This document shows, in pieces, positions 45,916 through 54,438 of a DNA stretch of 64,000 nt. Location: assembly GCF_000494755.1 (NCBI RefSeq), contig NC_022657.1, forward strand, positions 8,586,001 through 8,650,000. Direction: 5' to 3'. The notes below the pieces were generated by a model. The model worked only from the letters and a program-made list of their open reading frames with translations, made no database searches and was not told where the DNA came from. Position numbers and translations under genes: made by a program. Position 1 is the first letter of the stretch; every line of letters begins with the position of its first letter. The DNA is from Amorphoplanes friuliensis DSM 7358. Lineage in GTDB: Bacteria > Actinomycetota > Actinomycetes > Mycobacteriales > Micromonosporaceae.

Positions 45916-47010
45916 CTACTTCGGGGCGTTGGCCGACTCGACCTTGACGGTGCCCGCGATGATGTCCGCCTTGAGCTTGTCGACCTCGGACTTGAGCCCG
46001 GCGTCGACCTTGCTGTCGAACTGGTTGTACGGCGCCAGGGAGACGCCCTCGTTCTCCAGCGTGCCCAGGTAGCCCGGGGTCGAGCCCAGGGTCTTGCCGG
46101 ACGCACCGTCGGCGACGGCCTTCTCGACGGCGTCGGTGATGTTCTTGACGACCGTGGTCAGGAAGACGTCGCAGTACTGCTCGGCGCTCTTGCAGCCGTC
46201 CTGGTCGACCCAGATGACCGAGACCTTGCCGCCGGACGCCTTGGCGACGTCCGCGGTGCCCAGACCCGTGCCGCCGGCCACCGGCATGACCACGTCGGCG
46301 CCCTGGGCGACAAACGTGTTGGTGATCGACTTGCCCTTGTTCTGGTCACCGAAGTTCTCGGCGAAGGTGCCGTTCTGCTTGGCCTTGTCCCAGCCGAGCA
46401 CAGCGACGTTCTTGCTCTTCTGCTTGTTGAAGTAGGCGACACCGTCGGCGAAGCCGTCCATGAAGACGGTGACCGGCGGGATCTTCAGGCCGCCGTAGGT
46501 GGCCACCTTGCCCGACTTCGAGTAGCCCGCGGCGAGGTAGCCGGCCAGGAAGGCCGCCTGCTCGGTGGCGAACTGCATCGGGAAGACGTTGGTCGCCCCC
46601 GCGATGCTGCTGTCCACGATGCCGAACTGCTGGCTCGTGTTCTCCTTGGCGACCTTCTCGGTGGCGCCGCCCATGAGGCCGCCGACCGAGAGGATGAAGT
46701 TGCACTTCTGCGTGACGAACTGCCGCAGGTTGGGCTCGTAGTCAGCCTCGGCGGTCGACGCCACGTACTTCGGGTCGACGCTGCTCTGCGCCTCCTTGGC
46801 GGCCTGCAGGCCGGCCCATGCCGAGGCGTTGAACGACCGGTCGTCGATGCCACCGGTGTCGGTGACCATGCACGCCTTATATGCCGCCGCGGTGCTCGCG
46901 CCGGAACCGCTCGGGGTCTCGTCAGGGGCGTCGCCACAGGCAGCGGCGGCGAGCGAGAGCCCACCCGCCGCGAGAATCGCAACGATTCGCTTCCCACGTA
47001 CTGGGCGCAA
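45916..47010 (-). CDS. BMP family nucleoside-binding lipoprotein
   Basis: A 364-residue surface lipoprotein of the Bmp/Med family, the nucleoside receptor of the adjacent importer. The signal peptide ends LAAAAC with Cys25 as the lipidation site. The binding fold shows CMVTDTGGIDDRSFNASAW, ILSVGGLMGGATEKVA, QFGIVDSS, FPMQFATEQAAFLAGYLAAG, KVATYGGLKIPPV, and a late EGVSLAPY. These match PnrA/Bmp-type purine nucleoside binding proteins. The TTG start at 47010 has a GGAGGG site. It is the first gene of the operon that continues to deoA. Confidence 0.93.
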   Translation of the reverse strand: MRPVRGKRIVAILAAGGLSLAAAACGDAPDETPSGSGASTAAAYKACMVTDTGGIDDRSFNASAWAGLQAAKEAQSSVDPKYVASTAEADYEPNLRQFVTQKCNFILSVGGLMGGATEKVAKENTSQQFGIVDSSIAGATNVFPMQFATEQAAFLAGYLAAGYSKSGKVATYGGLKIPPVTVFMDGFADGVAYFNKQKSKNVAVLGWDKAKQNGTFAENFGDQNKGKSITNTFVAQGADVVMPVAGGTGLGTADVAKASGGKVSVIWVDQDGCKSAEQYCDVFLTTVVKNITDAVEKAVADGASGKTLGSTPGYLGTLENEGVSLAPYNQFDSKVDAGLKSEVDKLKADIIAGTVKVESANAPK

Positions 47011-47205
47011 GACGCCCTCCTTCCACAGCGCACCGGCACTTCGCGGTGCGTCTCAGGACGGGAGCGTAGCCGCAGGCCAAGGCGTCGTCAGGAAATCAGG
47101 CCGGACTGTTGGCGCACCGTTACCTGTCCGCGATCGGCCCGGCGCCTGAACGCCGCTTTAGCAAGCGTGGGGCGGGAAATGCCCGGTTGGCCAGGTAACC
47201 CGCCG

Positions 47206-47475
47206 TTAATCTTTCGGCGCGGGCCCGCCCGGTGCGCCGATTTCTTCGGCGGAGCGTGTTCCACGCCACGCGCGGACACCCAGCACGCCCACCGTCGTGC
47301 CGATGACGAGCGAGGCGCCGATCAGCAGGGCGTGCACCCAGAGGAACGCGGTCGGGCTCCCGTCCGCGAAGGACCGGTCGTCCTTCCAGATCGCCAGGCC
47401 GAACCGTGGCCAGATCAGCCAGGTCCACACACCGACCACCACCAGGAAGGCGGACCACCGCCGGGAGAGCACCAC
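47206..47475 (-). CDS. SCO4848 family small membrane protein
   Basis: An 89-residue protein with two predicted membrane helices, about residues 6-28 (WSAFLVVVGVWTWLIWPRFGL) and 42-65 (FLWVHALLIGASLVIGTTVGVLGV), separated by the conserved IWKDDRSFADGSPTAF. It matches the actinobacterial SCO4848 family, whose role is unknown. The start is one of two consecutive GTG codons at 47475 and 47472. It is 196 bases upstream of the BMP gene on the same strand. Confidence 0.85.
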   Translation of the reverse strand: MVLSRRWSAFLVVVGVWTWLIWPRFGLAIWKDDRSFADGSPTAFLWVHALLIGASLVIGTTVGVLGVRAWRGTRSAEEIGAPGGPAPKD

Positions 47476-47539
47476 ACCGTGCAGTATGCGCGCGGCAGGG
47501 GCGGCCCCGACCCGGGCCACCCCTGCCGTCGTTCCGAGC

Positions 47540-48514
47540 TCAGCTCACCAGTGCGGGCTCACGCTCCACGGCACCAGGCGCGACCTCGGCGGCCGGCCGG
47601 CTCAGACCGCGTCTCCCGGCCGAGACCAGGACCAGACCACCGATCGCGTACGCGCTGAGCACCCACCACGCGACCGCGGCACCGTTGCCGTCGAAGTAGG
47701 CGACCGAGCGCAGCAGCGTCGACCCGGCACCGATCGGCAGGAACTGCCCGACCGCTCCCCACGGCTGCGGCAGCAACTCCGCGGCGGAGCTCACGCCGGA
47801 GAGCGCGTTGCCGACGAGGAACACGATCAGGGCGCCGAGGGCGAGCCCGGCCCGGTCCAGGACCGCCGCCAGCCCGGCGACGGTGCCGGACACCGCCAGC
47901 CCGAAGAGCCCCATGACCGCCGCGTTGCTCAGGTAGTCGCCGGGGAGCACCCCGAGCCAGAGCTGCTGGACGGCCGCGCCACCGAGCCCGGCCAGGACCG
48001 AAAAACTGCCGAGCGCGAGCAGCCGAGCGCCCCGCCGCTTGACGAGCAGGAAGGTCAGGATCCCGGCGATCATCCCGGTCATGGCCAGGGGGAGAAAGCC
48101 CGCGCCGAAGCCGGCACCACGGGGGTCGTCCGCGTCGGTGGGCACGACGTCCACCACCGGGACCGGCCGGCCCTGCCCGAGACCAGCGGTGGCCTGGGTC
48201 AGCAGCGTCGCCACGGCCGGGCTCGCCGCGGACGCGAGGTGCAGTGACGGCCCCTGCGCTCCGAGGACGATCGCGCCGTAGACGTCACGGTTGCGGATGG
48301 CGGCGTCGGGGTCGGTGACCACCCGCACGTCGAAGGCGCCGGGGTGGGCGGCGGCGAGCTGGGCGGCGACCTGGTCGGCCGCAGGTGCCGGGCCGGCTAC
48401 GGCGATCGGCAGGTCCCGCGGTTCGAGGTTGGCGGCGGGGCCGGCGAACAGCGGCACCAGCAGGGCTTGCAGGGCGACTACAGCGACGGCGATGAGGAGG
48501 GCCAGCCTGGACAT
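47540..48514 (-). CDS. YhgE/Pip-type multi-pass membrane protein (ABC-2 permease-like)
   Basis: A 324-residue membrane protein. One helix at the N-terminus (residues 3-25) is followed by an outside domain of about 115 residues (LPIAVAGPAPAADQVAAQL, VRVVTDPDAAIRNRDVYGAIVLG) and then five helices from about 145 to 305. This layout resembles YhgE/Pip-type or ABC-2-type permeases without their own ATPase. The substrate is unknown. The ATG at 48514 has an AGGAG site. It is divergent from the TetR gene, and a TetR box lies 12-29 bases upstream of its start, so it is very probably the regulated target. Confidence 0.8.
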   Translation of the reverse strand: MSRLALLIAVAVVALQALLVPLFAGPAANLEPRDLPIAVAGPAPAADQVAAQLAAAHPGAFDVRVVTDPDAAIRNRDVYGAIVLGAQGPSLHLASAASPAVATLLTQATAGLGQGRPVPVVDVVPTDADDPRGAGFGAGFLPLAMTGMIAGILTFLLVKRRGARLLALGSFSVLAGLGGAAVQQLWLGVLPGDYLSNAAVMGLFGLAVSGTVAGLAAVLDRAGLALGALIVFLVGNALSGVSSAAELLPQPWGAVGQFLPIGAGSTLLRSVAYFDGNGAAVAWWVLSAYAIGGLVLVSAGRRGLSRPAAEVAPGAVEREPALVS

Positions 48515-48525
48515 GTCTGTCTCCT

Positions 48526-48543
48526 AAAACGAATGCTCGTTCT
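48526..48543. promoter_or_regulatory. Predicted TetR operator, copy 1
   Basis: AAAACGAATGCTCGTTCT contains the near-palindrome AACGA-ATGC-TCGTT. It lies directly upstream of the membrane protein gene, overlapping its likely promoter. It is a reverse-complement copy of the box near the TetR gene, with 17 of 18 bases the same. Confidence 0.8.
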
Positions 48544-48584
48544 CTTTGATGTCCTCAGCGTGGACCGGAGGCAGCGAGGTGTCA

Positions 48585-48602
48585 AGAACGAGCGTTCGTT
48601 TT
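48585..48602. promoter_or_regulatory. Predicted TetR operator, copy 2
   Basis: AGAACGAGCGTTCGTTTT lies just before the TACACT hexamer and the TetR start codon. Its reverse complement differs from the first box at one base. Confidence 0.8.
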
Positions 48603-48607
48603 ACACT
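48602..48607 (+). promoter_or_regulatory. Likely -10 element of the TetR gene (leaderless message)
   Basis: TACACT ends 7 bases before the GTG start of the TetR gene. This spacing suggests that transcription begins at or next to the start codon. Confidence 0.55.
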
Positions 48608-48614
48608 GTGGGAC

Positions 48615-49199
48615 GTGCCACGTGTATCCGAGGACCACCTGACCGCCCGCCGCGAGCAGATCCTGGCGGCGGCCCGCCGCTGCTTCCTGCGGAACGGCCT
48701 GCACAACACGTCCATGCAGGACCTGATCCGGGAAGCGGGCCTCTCCGTGGGGGCGGTCTACCGGTACTTCAAATCCAAGGACGAGATCATCAATGCGATC
48801 TCCCAGACGGTGGCCGGCGCTCTGGTCGTTCAATTGGACGAGCTGGCCGCCCGGAAGCTGCCACTGCTGGAAGCGGTGAGTGGAGTTCTGGACCTGATCG
48901 ATCGGCAGCTTCATCCGGACGGGAACTTCCCGCTGGGGCTCCAGGTCTGGAGTGAAGCCGTCCTCAACCCGGCGATCGGCACGATCGTCCGCAATCGTTA
49001 CCTCGAGCTGCGCGAGCCGTTCCGGGCCATCACCAGGACCGCGGTGGAGCGCGGTGAGCTGCCGCCGGACACCGACGTCGAGGCGGTGGCGGCCGTGCTG
49101 TTCGGTCTGCTCCCGGGCTACGGGTTGCAGCGCCAGCTGGTCGGCTTCCCCGACAAGGACACCTACCTCGCCGGAGTGATCACGCTATTGACCCGCTGA
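48615..49199 (+). CDS. TetR family transcriptional regulator
   Basis: A 194-residue repressor-like protein. The N-terminal helix-turn-helix is RREQILAAARRCFLRNGL followed by NTSMQDLIREAGLSVGAVYRYFKSKDEII, the TetR hallmark. The C-terminal ligand domain is QVWSEAVLNPAIGTIV... with no known ligand. The GTG at 48615 gives the standard N-terminus; longer frames run into the operators. It probably represses itself and the divergent membrane protein gene through the two mirrored boxes. Its last 15 bases overlap the convergent hypothetical gene. Confidence 0.92.
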   Translation: MPRVSEDHLTARREQILAAARRCFLRNGLHNTSMQDLIREAGLSVGAVYRYFKSKDEIINAISQTVAGALVVQLDELAARKLPLLEAVSGVLDLIDRQLHPDGNFPLGLQVWSEAVLNPAIGTIVRNRYLELREPFRAITRTAVERGELPPDTDVEAVAAVLFGLLPGYGLQRQLVGFPDKDTYLAGVITLLTR

Positions 49200-49580
49200 C
49201 GTGAGCTTCGCGGCGATGCGGGCGAAGCCGGCCCGGACCTCGGCCTCGGCCGGCGGGCGGCCCGGCGTGGTGCGGCGGGGCTCGTCGTCGGCGTCGAAGT
49301 CCTCGGCGTCGAGATCGGGGTTGTGACCGGCGCGGGCCAGCTCGATCTCGTCGCGGATCGCGTCCGCGCCGGCCAGCGGCAGCAACGGCTCGACCACGGC
49401 CATCAGGTCCTCGTCGGCCACCACGGCCTGCGCCAGTGCGAGCGCATGGGGGCGTTCGTAGGGCCCGCAGACCAGTGGTTCCCACTCCTCGTTGTCGTCC
49501 AGCGCGCCGATGGTGATGATCCACGGCAGGTCCGCCACCGGTGAGTCCGGCGGCAGGTGCAACGTCACGAGAGTGCCCAC
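49185..49580 (-). CDS. Hypothetical protein, about 131 residues
   Basis: A soluble, acidic protein beginning VGTLVTLHLPPDSPVADLPWIITIGALDDNEEWEPLVCGPYERPHALALAQAVVADEDLMAVVEPLLPL, with an Asp-rich turn (DLDAEDFDADDEP) and a helical tail. I do not recognise a family. The start is taken as GTG 49580; GTG 49568 is also possible. Its codon use is like its neighbours', so it is probably a real gene. It is convergent with TetR and lies 7 bases after the YihY-type gene on the same strand. Confidence 0.65.
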   Translation of the reverse strand: MGTLVTLHLPPDSPVADLPWIITIGALDDNEEWEPLVCGPYERPHALALAQAVVADEDLMAVVEPLLPLAGADAIRDEIELARAGHNPDLDAEDFDADDEPRRTTPGRPPAEAEVRAGFARIAAKLTSAGQ

Positions 49581-49587
49581 GCGCCCA

Positions 49588-50649
49588 TCATTCCGGGCGG
49601 TCGTTCCGAATCCAGGTATTTTGCCCCACCGGGGCAGTTTTATCGTCAGCCGACAGGTCCACCACACGACCGTGCGGACTGGTCGCCGCCCAGGCTGCCC
49701 CGAAGAGCAGCAACTGGTTGAAGACATAGAGGTAGACGAGCACGCCGACGGCACTCGCGACCAGGCCGTACGCGGGATTGCGCTCCACGAGGCCGACGAA
49801 CGACTTGCCGACGGTGTTCAGCAGCGTGATGCCGATGCCGACCTGCAGCACCGGCGGCGCCATGCGGCGCACGGTCATCCGCAATCGCGGCACCGCGGCC
49901 AGCAGTGCCGCGGCGAGCAGCATGTTGATGCCGACGGTGAGGATCAGACTGACCGCCGACCGCAGGAACGACACGTGCCCGTCAGCGATCCAGGCGAGCA
50001 GCGCCTCGAGCCCGTAGACCGCGAACACCGAGATGGCGAGCAGCAGCAGGATGCCGATCATCACCAGCAGGTCGACCACCTGCCGGACACCGATGTAGCC
50101 GGGCTGCTCGTTCAGGCGCCAGATCAGCCGCTGCGAGCTGCGGATCGCCTCGACCCAGCCGATGCCGGTGAAGACCAGGCCGACGATGCCCACGATGCCG
50201 ACGGTCCGGCCGCTGTCCAGGATCGCCTGCACGTCGAGGAAGGGAAGGTTTTGCCCCAGGAACTCCTGGACGATCTCGAACAGCCCGATGTTCGATTTGA
50301 TCAGGAAACCGAAGATCGAATATCCGATCAGGGCCAGGGCAAAAACCGCGAAGAAGCCGTAGTACGCGATGGCCGCGGCGAGCCGGCCGCCGAGCACCTC
50401 GTCGTACCGCAGGATCGCGCGGCAGAAGTGGTCGAAATACGCGGAGCGGTGCCGCAGCGCCATGACCCGGGCCTCGACCGCCGCGTACGCCCGGTCGATG
50501 ACGTTCACGCCGCCGACCGTACCCAATGGATCCGCCGGTGTCTCTGCAGGCCCGGCGGGGTTCTTGACGGGCTCGGGCCGCGGGGCCGCCTCGCTAACGA
50601 AGTCCGCCGAGCGGATAGTCCCGGCGGCGTTGCCACGGACCCTCGCCAC
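49588..50649 (-). CDS. YihY/BrkB family membrane protein
   Basis: A 353-residue inner-membrane protein of the YihY/virulence-factor-BrkB family, six predicted helices (for example AAIAYYGFFAVFALALIGYSIFGF, LLVMIGILLLLAISVFAVYGL and the C-terminal AYGLVASAVGVLVYLYVFNQLLLFGAAW). The family is old and widespread and was once called ribonuclease BN in error. An N-terminal tail of about 75 residues is rich in Ala and Pro. I list the GTG at 50649, but this start would overlap the RNA-ligase gene by 56 bases. A GTG at 50508 would give a protein nearer family size. Confidence 0.82.
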   Translation of the reverse strand: MARVRGNAAGTIRSADFVSEAAPRPEPVKNPAGPAETPADPLGTVGGVNVIDRAYAAVEARVMALRHRSAYFDHFCRAILRYDEVLGGRLAAAIAYYGFFAVFALALIGYSIFGFLIKSNIGLFEIVQEFLGQNLPFLDVQAILDSGRTVGIVGIVGLVFTGIGWVEAIRSSQRLIWRLNEQPGYIGVRQVVDLLVMIGILLLLAISVFAVYGLEALLAWIADGHVSFLRSAVSLILTVGINMLLAAALLAAVPRLRMTVRRMAPPVLQVGIGITLLNTVGKSFVGLVERNPAYGLVASAVGVLVYLYVFNQLLLFGAAWAATSPHGRVVDLSADDKTAPVGQNTWIRNDRPE

Positions 50650-51127
50650 CGTGCGAGAAGAGCGTGAACGACCCGACGTCGAAACGCGCGGAGAAGCCGG
50701 CCAGATCGTCGAAGACCGCGTCCAGCGCGTCGCTGGGCACGTCCTGAGCGACCGTGACGTGCGGGTGGTACGGGAAACGGGTGTCGCGGTGGATCCCGTC
50801 GGCGGCCGCGATCGCCCCGGCGAGCAGCTCGCACTCGCTGATGCCGACGGCGAGGGTCACGAAGACGACCTCGGTGATCGGCCGGAACGTCCCGGTGCCG
50901 CGCAGGTGGATGGTGAACGGGTCCTGCGCCGAAGCCACCGCTTCCAGGTGTTTCTCGATGGCGGGCAGCGCCTCCGAGAAGATCTCGGTCGGGCCGAGCA
51001 GCGTGACGTGCGCCGGTGTGTAGGCGGCCTGCGGGTCGCCCGCCTCACCCCGGCGCCGGGTCAGCTCCGAGCCCCACGGCTCGGGGATGTCGATCGCGAC
51101 GCCGATGCGCGTCGTGCCCTCGGCCAC
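50594..51127 (-). CDS. 2'-5' RNA ligase/cyclic phosphodiesterase-like protein
   Basis: A 177-residue 2H-phosphoesterase. The two His-x-Thr motifs are HVTLLGP (near residue 40) and HPHVTVAQ (near 121), the pair that builds the active site. Related proteins (LigT/ThpR) open 2',3'-cyclic phosphates or join 2'-5' bonds in RNA; the substrate here is unknown. The GTG start lies 5 bases after the trpS stop, so the two may be co-transcribed. Confidence 0.85.
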   Translation of the reverse strand: MAEGTTRIGVAIDIPEPWGSELTRRRGEAGDPQAAYTPAHVTLLGPTEIFSEALPAIEKHLEAVASAQDPFTIHLRGTGTFRPITEVVFVTLAVGISECELLAGAIAAADGIHRDTRFPYHPHVTVAQDVPSDALDAVFDDLAGFSARFDVGSFTLFSHGGEGPWQRRRDYPLGGLR

Positions 51128-51132
51128 GCGGG

Positions 51133-52167
51133 TCAGGCTCCGCGTGAGGGGCTGAGGAAGCCGAGGTGCTGGTAGGCGTCGGCCAGCGTGACCGCCGAGA
51201 CGGCCCGGGCCTTGTCCGCGCCGACCGCGAGGATCTTGTCCAGGTAACCCGGGTCCTCGAGGAAGGTCCGGGTGCGCTCCTGGATCGGCTTGACGAACTC
51301 GACCACGATCTCGGCGAGGTCCTTCTTGAGGTCGCCGTAGCCGCGTCCGTCGTACTGCTCGAGCAGCTCGTCTATGGTCCGGCTGGTCAGCGCCGCGTAG
51401 ATGGTCAGCAGGTTGCTGATGCCGGGCTTGTTCTCCTCGTCGTAGAGGATCTCCCGGCCGGTGTCCGTGACCGCCGACTTGATCTTCTTGGCCGAGCGGG
51501 CCGGCTCCTCGAGCAGCTCGATGAGGCCGTTCGGCGACGACGCGGACTTCGACATCTTGGCCGTCGGGTCCTGCAGGTCGGTGATCTTCGCGGTGTCCCG
51601 GACGATGTACGCCGACGGCACCGTGAACGTCTTGCCGAAGCGGGTGTTGAACCGCTGCGCCAGGTCACGGGTGAGCTCGAGGTGCTGGCGCTGGTCCTCG
51701 CCGACCGGCACCGCGTCGGCCTGGTAGAGCAGGATGTCCGCGGCCTGCAGGATCGGGTAGGTGAAGAGGCCGACGCTGGTCGTGTCGGAGCCCTGCTTCG
51801 ACGACTTGTCCTTGAACTGGACCATCCGGCCGGCCTCGCCGAAGCCGGTGATGCAGCTCAGCACCCAGGCGAGCTGGGCGTGCTCGGGCACGTGCGACTG
51901 CACGAAGAGGGTGCAGCGCTCGGGGTCGAGACCCAGCGCGAGCAGCTGCGCCACCGACAGCCGCGTGCGGTTTCGCAGGGCGACCGGGTCGTGCCCCATG
52001 GTGATCGCGTGCAGGTCGACGACGCAGTAGAACGCGTCGGCGGTGTCCTGCATCGCCACCCAGTTCCGGACCGCGCCGAGATAGTTGCCGAGGTGGAACG
52101 AGTCGGCGGTCGGCTGGATGCCGGAGAGCACCCGGGGGCGGTGGTCGGCGTCGGACATGAGCGCCAT
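51133..52167 (-). CDS. trpS: Tryptophanyl-tRNA synthetase
   Basis: A 344-residue class I aminoacyl-tRNA synthetase that charges tRNA-Trp. The HIGH-like motif is HLGNY (residues 25-29 in SGIQPTADSFHLGNYLGA), KMSKS is present as AKMSKSASSP, and LLYQADAVPVGEDQRQHLELTRDLAQRFN is the standard Trp-specific active-site part. The length is normal. The start is ATG 52167; ATG 52158, three codons later, is also possible. It is divergent from galE by about 140 bases. Confidence 0.96.
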   Translation of the reverse strand: MALMSDADHRPRVLSGIQPTADSFHLGNYLGAVRNWVAMQDTADAFYCVVDLHAITMGHDPVALRNRTRLSVAQLLALGLDPERCTLFVQSHVPEHAQLAWVLSCITGFGEAGRMVQFKDKSSKQGSDTTSVGLFTYPILQAADILLYQADAVPVGEDQRQHLELTRDLAQRFNTRFGKTFTVPSAYIVRDTAKITDLQDPTAKMSKSASSPNGLIELLEEPARSAKKIKSAVTDTGREILYDEENKPGISNLLTIYAALTSRTIDELLEQYDGRGYGDLKKDLAEIVVEFVKPIQERTRTFLEDPGYLDKILAVGADKARAVSAVTLADAYQHLGFLSPSRGA

Positions 52168-52310
52168 TGTGTCAGTCTCTGCGGGCTTTCCGTCAAACGC
52201 CCGGCTGCTCTCGGTCTGATGTTTAAACGTGTTGACTTATGAGCGTTCTTGGTGGAAAGCTATTCTGGAGTTCGCGCGTCCGTCAAGCTCACGCTACGAA
52301 AGGTCACGAC

Positions 52311-53288
52311 GTGAAACTGCTCGTCACGGGAGGCGCCGGCTACGTCGGCAGCGTCACCAGCCGGCTGCTGCTCGACGCGGGTCACGAGGTCACCGTGCTG
52401 GACAACCTCAGCACCGGTTTCCGCGAGGCTGTCGCTCCCGATGCCACCTTCGTGCAGGCGGACATCTCCGAAGCGGGCAGCGTACTCACCCCGGGCTCGG
52501 GCTTCGACGCCGTGCTGCACTTCGCCGGCCTGATCGCCGCCGGTGAGTCGATGGCCAAGCCGGAGCTCTACTGGGACCACAACGTCGTGCGGTCGCTGGC
52601 CCTGCTCGAGGCGATCCGGGCCGCCAAGGTGCCGCGTGTCGTCTTCTCCTCCACCGCCGCGGTCTACGGCAACCCCACCGAGCTGCCGATCACCGAGGGC
52701 GCGGTCAAGGCACCGACCAACACGTACGGCGCGACGAAGCTGGCCTTCGACTTCGCGCTGACCTCGGAGACGTTCGCGCACGGGCTGGCCGCCGTCTCGC
52801 TGCGGTACTTCAACGTGGCCGGCGCGCTGATCCGCCCCGACGGCACCGCCATCGGTGAGCGGCACGACCCGGAGACGCACCTCATCCCGATCACCCTGCA
52901 GGCCGCCGCGGGCAAGCGCGACAAGCTCCAGCTCTTCGGCGACGACTACCCGACCGTCGACGGCACCTGCGTCCGCGACTACATCCACGTGCAGGACCTG
53001 GCCCGGGCGCACCTGCTGGCGCTCGACGCGGCCACCCCCGGCGAGCACAAGATCTACAACCTGGGCAACGGCAACGGCTTCTCCAACCGGCAGGTCGTCG
53101 AGGCCGCCCGCGAGGTCACCGGCGCCGACCTGCCGATCGAGATCGCACCGCGCCGCGACGGCGACCCGGCCACGCTCGTGGCGGGGTCACAGCGGGCCCG
53201 CGACGAGCTCGGCTGGGTCCCGGAGAAGAACACCCTCACCGACATGATCGGTGACGCCTGGGCGTTCTACCGCAGCCACGTCGCGTGA
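52311..53288 (+). CDS. galE: UDP-glucose 4-epimerase
   Basis: A 325-residue short-chain dehydrogenase-type epimerase, interconverting UDP-galactose and UDP-glucose. The NAD-binding loop GGAGYVGS is at residues 7-14, catalytic Ser/Thr in SSTAAVYG and the YxxxK pair in TYGATK. RYFNVAGA and CVRDYIHVQDLARAH are typical GalE sequence. The GTG at 52311 with AAAGG upstream is preferred to earlier frames that run into the promoter region. It precedes galK by 13 bases, forming a Leloir gene pair; no galT is in the window. Confidence 0.93.
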   Translation: MKLLVTGGAGYVGSVTSRLLLDAGHEVTVLDNLSTGFREAVAPDATFVQADISEAGSVLTPGSGFDAVLHFAGLIAAGESMAKPELYWDHNVVRSLALLEAIRAAKVPRVVFSSTAAVYGNPTELPITEGAVKAPTNTYGATKLAFDFALTSETFAHGLAAVSLRYFNVAGALIRPDGTAIGERHDPETHLIPITLQAAAGKRDKLQLFGDDYPTVDGTCVRDYIHVQDLARAHLLALDAATPGEHKIYNLGNGNGFSNRQVVEAAREVTGADLPIEIAPRRDGDPATLVAGSQRARDELGWVPEKNTLTDMIGDAWAFYRSHVA

Positions 53289-53301
53289 TCTGATCATCGG
53301 C

Positions 53302-54438
53302 ATGAATGACGCCTCCGCAGCCTTCACCGCAGCGTTCGGGAGCGAGCCCACCGGCCGGTGGGCGGCGCCCGGACGGGTCAACCTCATCGGTGAGCACACC
53401 GATTACAACGACGGGTTCGTGCTGCCCTTCGCGTTGCCGCAGCGTGTGGTGGCCGCAGCCGCCCTCTCGGACGAGCCTGGCTGGGCGGTGTGCTCGGACT
53501 TCGAGCCCGAGCCGGTGGCCTTCACGTCGACCGGGCTCGGTGCGGTCGAGGGCTGGGCGGCGTACGTGGCCGGGGTGGTCTGGGCGCTGACGGACGCGGG
53601 CTTCGACGTGCCCCCGGCCCGGATCGCGCTCACCTCGGACGTGCCGGTGGGCGCCGGCGTCTCGTCGTCGGCCGCGCTGGAGTCGGCCGTGCTCACCGCG
53701 CTGGCCGACCTGGGCGGGCTCGACCTGCCCGTCGCGGACCGTCCGGCGCTGGCGCAGCGGGCCGAGAACGTCTACGTCGGTGCGCCGACCGGGATCATGG
53801 ACCAGTCCGCCTCGATCCGCTGCGAGGAGGGCCGGGCGCTGTTCCTGGACTGCCGTTCCTTGGCGGTCGAGCAGATCCCGTTCGACCTGGCAGCGGCCGG
53901 CCTGGCCATCCTGATCATCAACAGCAACGCGCCCCACCAGCACGTCGACGGCGAGTACGGCGCCCGGCGCAAGTCCTGCGAGGAGGCCGCCCGCATCCTC
54001 GGTGTGCCCGCGCTGCGCGACGTGACCCCGGACGCGCTCGACGAGGCCCTGGGCAAGCTCGACGACGACGTGATGCGCCGCCGCGTCCGGCACATCGTCA
54101 CCGAGAACCAGCGGGTCCTCGACACGGTGGAGCTGCTGCGCGCCGGCCGCATCCGGGACATCGGCCCGCTGATGACCGCGTCCCACGCCTCGATGCGCGA
54201 CGACTTCGAGATCACCGTGCCGGAGATCGACGTGGCGGTCGAGGCCGCCCTGGCCGCGGGCGCGTACGGCGCCCGCATGACCGGGGGCGGCTTCGGCGGG
54301 TGTGTCCTGGCGCTGATCGACGCGGCCGACGCGGACACCACCACGGCCGCGGTCGAACGCGCCTATGCGGAGCGTTCCTTCACGGCCCCGACCGCCTGGA
54401 TGGCCACCCCCGGCCCCGGAGCGACCCGCCTCCCCTAG
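53302..54438 (+). CDS. galK: Galactokinase
   Basis: A 378-residue GHMP kinase that phosphorylates galactose at C1. It has the galactose-binding GRVNLIGEHTDYNDG (residues 24-38), the ATP-binding PVGAGVSSSAALE and the C-terminal GARMTGGGFGGCV. The start is the ATG at 53302, 13 bases after galE. The stop TAG forms the CTAG palindrome (54435-54438) shared with the convergent SRPBCC gene. Confidence 0.95.
   Translation: MNDASAAFTAAFGSEPTGRWAAPGRVNLIGEHTDYNDGFVLPFALPQRVVAAAALSDEPGWAVCSDFEPEPVAFTSTGLGAVEGWAAYVAGVVWALTDAGFDVPPARIALTSDVPVGAGVSSSAALESAVLTALADLGGLDLPVADRPALAQRAENVYVGAPTGIMDQSASIRCEEGRALFLDCRSLAVEQIPFDLAAAGLAILIINSNAPHQHVDGEYGARRKSCEEAARILGVPALRDVTPDALDEALGKLDDDVMRRRVRHIVTENQRVLDTVELLRAGRIRDIGPLMTASHASMRDDFEITVPEIDVAVEAALAAGAYGARMTGGGFGGCVLALIDAADADTTTAAVERAYAERSFTAPTAWMATPGPGATRLP

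Noticed and set aside
52228..52265. A sigma-70 type promoter (TTGACT ... TATTCT) for galE
   Set aside because: The spacing between the hexamers is about 23 bases, too long for a normal promoter, so I did not annotate it.
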